Origin: Climacteris rufus
Lineage: Eukaryota > Chordata > Aves > Passeriformes > Climacteridae
Direction: 5' to 3'
Assembly: GCA_013398175.1 (NCBI GenBank)
Contig: VZRZ01000211.1
Coordinates: forward strand, 435,857-499,856
DNA: 64,000 nt
Shown in pieces: positions 1-11,530 of this stretch. Made by a program: the position numbers and the translations under genes. A model generated the notes under the pieces. That model was given only the letters and a program-made list of their open reading frames with translations. It had not been told where the DNA came from and ran no database searches. Numbering within the stretch: the first letter of the stretch is position 1; the number at the start of each line of letters is the position of its first letter.

Positions 1-3000
1 TGTGCTGAAGAAGTCATTGGGAATAAGATACAGCTGCCAGTGGGATGAATGTAAATAGAGGGTCAGTAACAATTTTTCCCTTCCAATTGGTGTCTGATTT
101 GAGGACAATTGAATATGAAGTGCTAAAACATTATGGGGTTTAAACTTTCTTTTAGTGAGAGTCTCATAACTGATGCAGAGCTTGACAACAGTAATATTTT
201 GCATTTGTTGTTATTGTGCTTTCCCTGAAGTACTATACAGATATTACTTTGAATTCCCAATTCTCCTGTGCACATTGGAATAAGCCTGCATACCAGTGCC
301 TGACCTCCTAGGCACCCTGTGTTCAGCCCCTACAAAAAGCCTGATTATTTTTTGGAAATCACTGGGCATCCTCCCCCAGGCCACCTTAAATAAGGATGCA
401 GCAGGTCACTTTGCAGTAATCACTGGGCAGTTTGGGTCCCTGTACATTTCTGAGATGCTGGCTGCTGCCAGGAGGGAGAATGCACAGCTGCTTCATCATG
501 TGGAGATGCACTGCAGTTATTTGGGTGGAACCCCATGGAGGAGTTCAAGCCTTGTAAACTCTCCAGAAAAGTTGGCCTGTGGTCTTGTTACATCTTGAGC
601 ACTTTGGTTGCCTCTTTCTTTCATTTTTATATATTTTGTAGGAATAGGAAGCCACTATTGTTTCTCAGGTTATAGCACAAAACAAAAGCCAAAACTTCTA
701 CTAAGAAAATATGCAATATACTGAGTAGGCATAATTTTCTTAAATTTATGGTTTTCACAGTAGGCCTCTGCCTACCTGTAGTTTTTGGATATAAAGCACA
801 AAATATGGCTGAAGGAGAACCTGTGTTAAGGGGAAAAAACTTTTCCAGATCTAGAACAGGACCTCAAGGGGAAGAAGGCTTAATTCCAAAAGCCACATAG
901 GACATGTTGTTGCCCTTCTCAACACTGTTGCAGGGATTACTAGTTACTCTTGCCTTAAAAGGAATGTGGTAAGGCCAAGTTATTAATTTTAGTCTCTTCT
1001 TATTATAAAAATGTGGGTCAAACAGAATAAAAAGAGTGTAAGAGGAAAAATGGACTAAGTTTAATTACTGATCAAGAAACCTCTCTTTGAACTTAAGGAT
1101 TAAGGACAGCAGAATATGGCAAAATATTTGAGAATGTAAGGGCTGTGTCTTTGGTACTTGATACCTAAAGCTCTCAGCATGAGAACAGAAATCATAGAAC
1201 AGCCAAAGTTTAGGTGTTTGTATGTGTCTTCTGTCATAAGCCTAACCACCCAAGCAAGCAAATTCTTAAATAAATAACTTCAAAAGCACACGAAAAATTA
1301 TACAGAAATCAGATAAATTTTGCTGGATTGTGGTCTTGGGATTCCAATAGTAAACTTACTTTGAAGGAACCTGAACTTTACCTATTTTTTTTCCTTAGAG
1401 AGGAAAATAAGCATTCTTTTCTCAATCCAGTTTCATTCCTCTGTAACGTATGAGTAATGCATGTGGGGAAAAGTTCAGTGCTTGTTACTCTTCCTAACAC
1501 TCAGACTCTTTTAGAGCAGACAAAAAAAGAAAAGAGCCCTTGCTGAATGAGACTCTGTGTCTATTGCTTAGGATGGCTCTCATTTCCACATTTCATGTGG
1601 AAATACGTGTGAAAGCAAAAGAGACATCTGCACCAAAGAGCCCAGTAACCCAGAAATTTCCTGTCCCATTCTTTCCTATGAAGAATGCAGGGATTTGGGA
1701 GCTCTCAAGACAAACATGCATCTATACTCCCATGTAAGACAACTGTACAGCTGCCAAGACTGCAAGGTGCCACAAGAGTGTAATTTTTTCTCGGTGAAAC
1801 TATGCTAGGAATGGATAATCCTCTCTTTTATTTATATATTAAAAATATATTTGAAAAAAAAATCCATTAGGTTATCCATTAAAGTCAGATAGATACTAAG
1901 GTAAACAAACATGAAAATGGCAAATTTCTAGGCTGTATGATTGTTTCATTGAAACTAAGAATTTGTGACAGTTTTTGCTGTAGTGCTTTATAATGCTTGC
2001 TCATATGCACGAGAAAAGACTGATTGGTGAGGCTGGGTGTTGTCTTTTTCTTCTGGTGATGATATAGGATTACATAAAACTGGAAGTAAACAGTTGTCCA
2101 TCACTCAGGACAAAGATATTTTTCTGCTGAGTTAACTACAGATGCAACTAAAACCAGAGCTGTGATACAGACTGGGATGAATGGTTGTAGGAGACCTATG
2201 GAATTACTGATGTAACACAGACGTTCCTGGCAGCTGGGGAAGTTAGAGACTGTATACCTATGGCTTTGTTCCCATTCAGTTTGAGAACTGGCAGACATCC
2301 CATTTTTGTCCTGCACAGCACCCTGATGCCAACTGTGGGTTGTCCTCCAGTACAGCCACTGCTTTTTCTTGGGAGCATTGCTCTCTGGAAACAGTACCTG
2401 TGAAAAAACTGACCCATTTACTTTTCTACTTTATCTTATTTCTTCAGCTGTGAAGAAATAACAGCAAGTACAGAAAGCCTGTTTCCAAGTGACATTTACC
2501 CTTTCATTGGGGAGCACTAGAACATTGCTTTCTGGATCCTGACTGGACATAAAACCTTTTATGCAAGATTGGCCAGAAGAACTCTTAGAATGCACCTTGT
2601 TGGACTAGCCAAAGGAAATACGCTCTTCTTTCTCTTTGCTTCTCTTCTTCCTCCCCCTGCACCTCTTTCATTGTATGGCAGTGGTGGAAAGGAGGAAGGT
2701 AAAAGACAGGAATAAAGATAAAAGATCAAAGAAGTTGATATCATCAGACTAAGCAACTGATTTTCCCCATTGTATTTAAAATCCATACATTAAAAAATTT
2801 GAAAGCGTAGGTGTGCAAACATGCTCATCTGCACTGATGTGAACTGAACTACTCTGCTGCGACCTGCTGTTAGTGTCTTCATGAGAACACTCCATCACTA
2901 GCAGGGACCAGTTCAGTAAACAGTTGTGAGAAAACAGTGTTTTAAATAGCACCTTATTAATACTTTGTGCTTGTCTTCATGGTTTGGTTTTTCTTCCTTT

Positions 3001-6000
3001 TCTCTCTTTTCTACTAAAGGGTACTTAGCTTCTATGATGGCACTCTCTTTCAGAAGTTAAAATCAGTCAGCTAGAGTTTTTGTGTGGAAAAAAATAATAA
3101 TCTTATGTTCCAGTCTTACAACTGGATTCATGAAGGATGACCTGTAGCACAGTTGGAAATTTCCCTGAAGGTTAGGGAAAATCTTTATACAAACAAGTAT
3201 CTGACTGAAAACTCAAGACCTTGTATGTTTTGTCACTTACTCTAAGACCAGAGCTGTAGTCAAATGTCCTGCTTTTTGAAAAGGAGCATATAAAAATTCA
3301 GTCATTTATCTTTAATGAAATATCTATTAATTTTTAAATTAGAATTAAATATCAACCTTTCCTCATGTAAGCACTCTGAAGCAAACACATGTTCAGAAAG
3401 ATGAAAAGAGGATAAAGGCATTTGCTGTATATTGGCTTGGGATCATTTTTATCAGTTGAAATACCACAAAAATGGTTCCTTCTACCATGTCCCCAAGAAG
3501 GAGGCATGAATCCGATAGAAACATCTGTGACTGAAAAATGTGCTGTGCTCTGGCCAAGCTGTCACTGCAGAGTGAAATATGGAGTAAGTGAAAGTACTGC
3601 CCGGAAAAGCGAGTAATAGTAAAGCTGTACAGATGTGTGAGAGAGATTTCTCTTCTGCTCAGGGATACCTCCTGCCAATGTAGGCCAGGGAAAGAGAGGA
3701 GAGGAGAATAAATGCTCAGGGCTGAATGGAAAATAAAGAGGAAAGAGAAGGAAATCAAGTGGCAAGTGAGGGAGTGAAAAATACACTATTAAAAAAAAAA
3801 AAGACAAAAAATGTTTTGTCAGCATTCAGGTTTTTTTCTTACGTCTCTCACAACACATTGCTAACTCTCCTTGATATGTCAGCCAGCCACCTGGCACCCT
3901 GTCCTGCAGTACACTAGCTGACAAAAAGAAGAGAGCAATGCGTTTTAGGAATGGCTGAACCAAGCATGGTATCTGTATGCAAAACTTTAGGGTCACCTCC
4001 AAGAGCTCATTTAGTGTACAAGTTAAACAAATGTAACTAGTATTTCTTCAGATTTGTGACTGTTTGAGTTGTCCAGTACAGATTTCCCTCTAATCTGGCA
4101 ATATAGTTCTGGCCAATTCATTCTGAGAGGGCTAAAATCTGCATTGGTTATTTTGCTTGTGTAGATTGGATTTGTAAAGGCCCTGCTACCTGTTTAGATT
4201 TGGGCTGTGAGGAGGCCAAAAGGGTGATCTGTGAAAATAAAGGCCAGTCAGCCTCTCTTCAAACAATTCCCCTGTTTATACACAGTAAGTGAATGAGCAC
4301 ATGATAGAAATGCAGAGTGGGAAAACTGGAAGTTCTCCTAGCTCTTCAACAGATTAAGATATTTAACAGAATTAGAAAATAACACACTGAAAAGATTTAA
4401 AGGAAATATGCATTATACAATGCATAGTTCCAATCTTTGGCACTCACTGAGACTGGGAACTGAACTGGATTCAAAACCAGAATCAAGGATTTATAAAAAC
4501 TGAGAACAATGGGTTAGGCATGGTAAAAACTCATCTGCAATTAATAAAAAACCATATTCAGCAGAACATGTGGCAACTGCAATTCATAAAACCATGTGAC
4601 AAAGATACACTTTGAGAATTTACATCCACTAGAGGATTTTTTAAAATTTCTTGAAGTATCTGTTTAGTCATTGCTCTAAGAGTGATCTCTCTTTTGAGGC
4701 TGTTTGTGTCAAATAGTCTGAGAAAAGGTGCTGGGTAGCTCCAAACTCTTGGCAGTATTGGTGGAACTTAGACAGCCATTGTTACTGTGATGGTGGAAGA
4801 CTCCATGGAGAGGGTTGGAAACATGAATAAAGAGTGCAGGATTCCTTGGGAGCATAGTTGAAGGCAAAGATGAGCTTGTGAAGAACTTGGTGAAAACCAA
4901 GATTCTCACAGGAAGAGGACACTGACAATTATGCTAGTGTTGGGGGAGAGACAGAAGAGAATGTAATCAGAACAAGGGAGAGATCTGAACTTAACTAAAG
5001 TGGCATTGTGCTGCAGGCGTGCTGCTATTTTAGTCAATCTCCTGGAACTGCAGGGTTATTTACTGGAAATCCAGCCTGAAAATGCATTCTTTGTGTAATG
5101 CTCTAAGTAGGAAGCCACCCCAAGGGATGCGAATTACCAAATACTGTGACATAATGGTGTAGAAGATAAACCCAAACAAACCATGACTCTCAAAGGCATA
5201 TAGCTAAATATTTATTTCAGAGTCAATTTAAAACCAGGATTTTCATCCAGCAAGAGCACACAGTAATCCTGCAGGTCTAACTTGGCTCTGCTGTTTGCTC
5301 ACGTTCTGTTCCCGGACGGGACAGATTTCAATGTTCGTACGCTTGGGTCTGCAGTGGGGTCAGTCCTGCCTGAGTCAGGTAACAGAAAGGGCACTTTTCA
5401 CAGCACTTAACAGTGCAACACCTATTCAACATACATTATGGAAATCATAACCCAAGTTTAGTAAAAAATTATGTGGAACAGACAGGATTTATAATTTACA
5501 CAGACGTTTAATAATTAAAATACTATTTAATTCTTCAAGCAGTCTCAAATTAAGGTTTCCTGGAATTCATCCAGTAGTAATGTGGCAAACTTGCCTTTTA
5601 TCAATTTGAGACTCACCACAAATCAATCTGTTACTGACAAGCAAATTTCTGAACATTTGGATTTCTTCAGGGATGTTTTGTGAACATTTATTCTCTCACT
5701 GAATGCTTTTTACTTCATGAATAACCATAAAGATGAAAATGCAATTATTTTTTGAGCACGTGGCCTCCTGAATGAATAAATGTCTCATCATTTATCTTCA
5801 TCTGTGGACACCTCGATAACTGGTCTCTCCATTTTATTTTTTTATACCTCACAGAAAATCTGTGTGTTAGATAAGATGCTATGATAGCCTAACAGATGAA
5901 TTAAAATTCTTGGCTACCAAAGGAACAGTAGCACAAATGTCTATTTGTGTAACTTGGTATTTACACATGTAGAATTCTTGCAATAAAAGACTGATTTTTT

Positions 6001-6289
6001 TGGCATAGCAGTTCAAAGATGAGCAGGTTTTATGAATTTAACTGTGGAAGTCTGTTATCAATTTCCTACATAAAAAAATAAAAGGAGATACTAGGATCAC
6101 AGTCAGTTCCTCAACACTGGCTATGAGTTTTTGGTCATAAGCTTAATATGTTTAACTGGTTGGCAAGGCAAATCAGCTGTAGGTAGCAGATAGTAAGTTT
6201 CCAAAATTTTGATGGTAAAGACAAATTTTAGAAAGGTATGGCTGAGAGGATGGTACACTGAAGAGCTTTTTTATTAGTCTTTTTACGAG
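1..6289. other. Non-coding stretch, no gene seen
   Basis: AT-rich sequence, presumably the intron following the exon or intergenic DNA. Open frames up to about 120 codons have no recognisable motif and lie on both strands. A perfect CACGTG E-box at 5757-5762 sits in a TAAT-rich segment (about 5690-5800). Nothing else is supported. Confidence 0.6.
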
Positions 6290-6395
6290 CTTACAGAGAC
6301 CCAGAGGCTTTAGGAAGGTGAATGTCATGATCCCCACTTTACAGATGAGAAACAAGTTGCTGCTTGAACATATGTTGTCATTATTAATGCAGCCC
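6290..6395 (+). repeat. Trace of ancient MIR/L2-like element
   Basis: The segment TGATCCCCACTTTACAGATGAGAAAC matches the well-known MIR/L2 core string (ATCCCCATTTTACAGATGAGGAAAC). Flanking sequence is too diverged to place ends. This suggests a deep amniote-age repeat remnant. By-eye call only. Confidence 0.5.
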
Positions 6396-8874
6396 CAAGG
6401 CACGACAATTTAGTGCAAAAAGAATGTTTCTGTAAGAGTCCTAGGTTTGGGGCCTGATTCACTTGCTATGAAGCAAACACTTTTGTCTTCCTGTTAGGAC
6501 TGCTGCCATGGGGCCCCTGACGCTGCTGAATCATCCCCTCACACTCATACACACTGGTAATATTTATTAAATGAAACACTTATGTCAACAATCATTGCTT
6601 GGCAGTGAAGAATATGTGGCAGGAGATACCTTTAGTATCAAAAGGGTTGTTACTCAGCCGGATACATCACTGCTTGAAAACAGAAGTTTATGGCTATTGA
6701 GCTGGCTGTTTACTGATAGGGATCTAGAGAAAAAATCTGGATTACTGATAAGGGACCAATTGGTGTGTTAACATCCCACTCTACCCTACTTCTTTAAAGT
6801 TCTGCAGATTGTTGCAATATTGTCTAGAACTACAAGGTTCTGATATAAAATCAGCAGCAACTGCAAAAGCACACATACTGTTTTGCTTACTAATAGCAAT
6901 AGGGCAGTACTAGGAAACGAAGTATTGGTGAACACAAAGAATAAGACACAGATGTGGCATGCCTGTAAACCAAAAGAACTGCAAGCAGAAAGCAAGACAA
7001 GAGTTGCCAGGAACAGCAGGATTCAAGTGTCCAGTTTCCTAAGGTTCCTTTGAGTTTTAGCGAGGAATGGAAAGTTTATGCACTCTCACACTCATGCTGA
7101 GACCCAGCACCTCTTGGAGGCTTTGTGGGGAATAAGGAGTGCTCAGGTGTATAAAAACCAAGAGCTATGGGATTTGGATCAGGATCTGGTTTTCAATCTT
7201 GTTCTCTAGGGAAAAAAGAAAGGGCCAAACCACACCATTACCAACTTCATAAATGGCTGTAGGTGAAGTTCCCTCTGGAAGCTCTGTCCTGTGTCATTAA
7301 CCAACATGACTTCCTGCTCAAAATTCCTTCTTTTCAAGAAGCCATGGAGCAGAGACTAACTGGAGAGAGAGAAAAGACTATTTAGCTACTTTAGAGCTTG
7401 GGTTTCCATGAGGGAATTGGACTTTACTAGAAAATAAATGCTTTGTTTGAAGGGGGAAAAAAATCCCCACAACTCTCTTGGAATCTCACCCCTTGGACAT
7501 GAAGCTTTTCTGTTCCTGTCATGCTAAGCTTCGGTTTCTGTTTTGCAGTCCTTGAGTCACCAAGTGACCAGACTCCAAGCACTTCCACACACACTCACAT
7601 ACACTTCTGCTCTGTTTGCCTCCCACTTTGTTCCACTGGGATAAAGAATTGTTATTTTGCTGGGAGAGAAGAAAGTCAATGTCAATGATTATGTGCAATA
7701 TTAATTTGAACCTGCTTACCGGAGGTGCACACTTTAAATGTAAGCATCCCAGAACTGCTCTTTTTGGTTTTTGAGCCTGCACTTGGAATTTGTGGAAGGA
7801 ATCTCTGAGTGCTCTGATCCAGACTCACTACTAAGGGCTTTGCTTAGTAAGCATTACAAATATTTAAAAGCATCCTGGCATCATAAGTGAGTGCATCTGA
7901 GGAAAAAAACAACCCAACAAACCAAAAGGTTCAGAGATGTCTTGTATAAATAATTAGGAGAGGGCTCAGGATGAAAAAAAAGAAAAAAAATCCAGAAATA
8001 TAGAATGTTCAGGAGTGTATGAGCATCCAGGTTCATGGTTTGGATTCTGTCCTTTTTATAACTGCAAATCCAGCATTGGGCTGCGCTCAGACACTGAACA
8101 CTTTGCTCAGGCAGGTTCAAAGATTCTCTGGTCTGGAGCTGAGATCCAAAGTATTTCCAAGAATAACTCACATTTACATTTTTCCCCTTGTTCCCCAAGG
8201 CCCTAGCTATTTTGCTATTGGCTTATGAAATGTGAATGGACATCAAAGGCATCTTCTATATTAAGACAAGGTGTATCATACCATACACAAAGAGAAGAAA
8301 AAAGTCCTTCATATGTTTTGAAATGATGATCTAAATTTTAGTGTGAATTCTCTGAATGTCATGGGCTGGTGCTGCCTACTGCTCCGTGCAGCAATGAGAA
8401 ATGAATGACTATCATGTTATGTTTTCTCTATCCTTATGTACCATAATTCATTCAACACACCAGCCATTATGAGCCATAGCTTTCTCTCAACATACCTACA
8501 TTACTTGGTCTTTACTCTAATTTTTAGCTTAGCCAGGCTGAGGTGATAGTGGTGAAGTGCAGTGAGACCACAGAACTATTTTTCTTAGCTGCAAAGATAC
8601 GGTGGACATGTGTTAGGCAGAACATATATTCTTCCAGGCATGTCTCAAAGGGCCTGGTCATAGAAGTGTTTACGTGGAAACCACAACTCCCTGAGGAAAA
8701 CAAAATTAGGGAGGGAATTTGCTATAACCTCTGGCACCAGCTTGTATTCCAGAAACAGCTTGATTTATTTTTTTTAATGATATATTATAAGCTAGAAAAA
8801 GGTGTGCACTGCAAGTACATAATTCTGTACTAACCAGGGTTTCAGCTAGACTGCAGAAGGAGAGTGTTCTTCTG

Positions 8875-8920
8875 TTGGAGTATATCCAACATATCTGTAC
8901 TCCTTTGGAGTATATCTAAC
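8875..8920. repeat. Direct repeat of a 16-bp unit, 30-bp period
   Basis: TTGGAGTATATCCAAC (8875-8890) and TTGGAGTATATCTAAC (8905-8920) differ at one base. The first copy is itself nearly palindromic. Confidence 0.75.
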
Positions 8921-9112
8921 TGAAAGAAGACACCTAATGAAAGCAGTAAAAAAATACTCCTGTGAAGATGCATTTTAGCCAAAGATGCCAGCCACCCTGC
9001 TGATCTAAGTCAGGACTATGCAGCTGCTTGAAGGATGGGTTCTTTAGGTGTCTTTGCACAAGGGAGGCCTCAAAACTTAGCCATCCCAGTTAGTTTTTTC
9101 CATGCCCTGGAA

Positions 9113-9138
9113 AGAAAGGAAGAGAGAGAGAGAGGAAA
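9113..9138. repeat. Short GA-rich simple repeat
   Basis: A run of about six GA units lies within a purine-rich AAAGGAAGAGAG tract. Confidence 0.7.
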
Positions 9139-10849
9139 TCTGTCTTCCTTTTTTCTTCTCTCTCTGAATGATGGGTGTAGGATGAAACAATTCTCTTTGG
9201 AACTGGTAGGAATGCACAGGCAGGAGCAGATGTTTCTGGGAAGGTCTTTTATTTTAGGGAAGAAAGTGGTGAAGCGTAGTTCAGGGACATCTAATGCCTC
9301 TCCATCCCTATGGGTACAACAGAAGAAGAAATAAAGAGATTGAGCAAAGCTGTGTACTGGTAGAACAACACTGGCATGATGGCAGAGATAGTATTTCAAA
9401 TAGTGAGCAGCAACTGGCTTGATTGCAGTTGCAGGAGGGTTGCACACATTATAACAGCTGGCAGTTTGGAACATGGATTAGAAAACACACTAAAATGGTG
9501 AGTCACCGCAAATTTCACTCAGCCATTTTGTGTGTCTGTGTACCCACGGCACATTGTTTGCTGTCTCCCACTTTCTCCTCTGCCACAAAGAGAGAGCCCA
9601 ATACAGTTTAGCTTTGTAATAAATTTGCATCCTTCCACATCCAAAGTGATGGACAAAGGCTAAAAGTCTACTACAAACACATGACTAAATTGAGATTCCT
9701 CTCCCAAGGGCCCAAGGAACATGCTGTGAACAGCACATCTCACCATGTTAGGCTGCTGATCTTCCAGGGCTCTGAAACCTGAGCCCTGGTGAGCTATGGT
9801 GAGATTTAGAGCCTGCATGCTGAACAAGGACCTGCTCTCCTCAAGCTCTTTCTTGCTTTCCTGGTTTTAATACGTTTTCAGTTCTAGTTACAATTGGAGG
9901 CCTCTCTTTCTTCCTGTCAGGCTCTCCCCGTTGATACACACAGATTAGCTTTACTTCTTAAAGCCTGGGAATACACAGCCACATCTGTATCTTTAGACAG
10001 AAAGGAAAGAAAAGGCTTAAGTAATAAAGCCCAAATTTATCTTGAAAGCTCAATTTCAACCAAAACAGTGTTTTAGCCATTAATAATGAGATCCTTAAGT
10101 TAGAAAATTTATATCAAGGTAAGAGCCATTGTTCTTATTTTGTAAGAACTCATATGAATAACTTGAGTGAAGGTTCCATGCTTACAGATAGTTTCAAGGC
10201 AGTATCTTTCCTTCATGATATGGTACAAAAGATAAATTTGTCTAACCAAGATATTGACAGGAGAGAAATTTTTAGAAGGGAAGGTATAAACTTGCTCTCA
10301 GCATGCAGAGCTTTGGTCCTGATTCTTTATCTGACTTCTATAATCATAATGATAAAATAGAACCCAGAAAATTCCTTATTATGTAAAAGAGATAGTGCAG
10401 AACGCTATTTCCTGGAGCTGGCTTCAAACCAGAATCTCCCGTGTGGGTGAGACTTTAAGGATTCCTTTAAACATGACTTGGATTGTGAGGCATCTGCAGA
10501 GCATTACTGCTCAGATCCCTGGACCACCACTTCTGCATATGGACAGCTTCGATGCATCTATTGGCTTTTTGAGGGTTTTCTTTTCCACTGATTTAAGGTT
10601 GTACCATCTTCTTTTCACCAAGGGAATAGTTTCCTCATTTGTGATGTGGTCGCTATTGCTAGTTTTGGAAATTCCGCCTTGGGAAAAACCCACATCAGCG
10701 TCTACATGTTGTTATAATTTTGTCTGAACCAAAAATGCATTTGCATTATCTAGTCAGAGGGGAGTTACTACTCTGATCTGTGACTGAACTTTACAACTTG
10801 ACTGGTCTGCTTTTCTATGCTGCTTTTTTATGCTAAGAGCTTCTAGGAG

Positions 10850-11530
10850 AAATAAAAGCTACCTGACCTGGCATAAATGCTGATGGAGCTAACTGTATGC
10901 AAATCGGTATTAGCAATTTATTTAAATGTGCTTTCGGTCTTGACTCGGCCTCCCAAAAAGGAGGCATTAAGCTGCCCCCACCACCACGTTCATCTGCACG
11001 TTTGCAAGCAGGCCTCCTTTCCTAGGGCGTCCGCATGAGCTATGGAAAGAATTCCCTGGCTGGCAGCAGCCAGGAAGGCGGCAGGAAAACAGAGCAGAGG
11101 CGCTGTCGGCCGCGCGGCCCCTGCGAGGGCTGCTCAGCACAGAGTTAAAGTTCAGAGCCACGAGGTTTCGCAACTGGGTTCACAGTGGGGATTGCTGTTG
11201 TTTACTTTAGGAGACGACAGAGGCGTGCAAGGGAGGAGGGAGTCACTCCCCCATGTGCTCCCAACTGCTCGACACCCCGCTGCAGCCCTGTTCCCAATGA
11301 TTTATGCAGCTGCTAGATGGGGTCTGGTTTCAGGGGATGTGAGCTGCAGGAGCAGGTGGGACTCCCAGGCGAAGACTCCAGACCCAGGACAAAACAAAAA
11401 GAGAAATCCATCCCCTTCCCAGGGTGCTGAGGGATCTGACAAGGAAGTACTTTGTGAGCTTAACTTCCCCCCACAATGCCAGCCCCAAGGATCCCTGCAA
11501 AGCCACCTGCCACTTCCAAGGTAATAGGAG
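10850..11530. promoter_or_regulatory. CpG-rich patch, candidate promoter or enhancer
   Basis: In otherwise CpG-poor sequence, roughly 11026-11280 carries about 15 CpG dinucleotides by hand count. This includes a perfect 12-bp palindrome GGCCGCGCGGCC at 11108-11119. An octamer ATGCAAAT lies just upstream at 10897-10904 and a CAGCTG E-box near 11308. The patch is shorter and weaker than a classic vertebrate CpG island. It could be a non-coding-RNA promoter, an alternative promoter or an intronic enhancer. No known first exon is recognised in it. Confidence 0.4.
11042..11524 (+). other. Unassigned 160-codon ATG frame in the CpG-rich patch
   Basis: The frame starts at an ATG with G at -3 and G at +4 and runs 160 codons. 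It is Ala/Arg-rich at first (repeated AARKAA, GRAAPARAA), then Ser/Pro/Gln-rich. The stop lies immediately past CCAAG|GTAATAG, a plausible splice donor at 11521. A transcript spliced there would bypass the stop. I do not recognise the protein, and an upstream ATG in another frame argues against efficient translation. GC-rich sequence makes long chance frames more likely. Coding status is doubtful. Confidence 0.15.

Larger units (their letters stand above)
6396..10849. other. Non-coding stretch, no gene seen
   Basis: Contains the small direct repeat at 8.9 kb and the GA tract at 9.1 kb. The 134-codon minus-strand frame near 9.1-9.5 kb and the 110-codon plus-strand frame near 10.4-10.7 kb resemble no family I know. 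The second also has a long antisense frame, as expected for chance openness. Confidence 0.6.
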
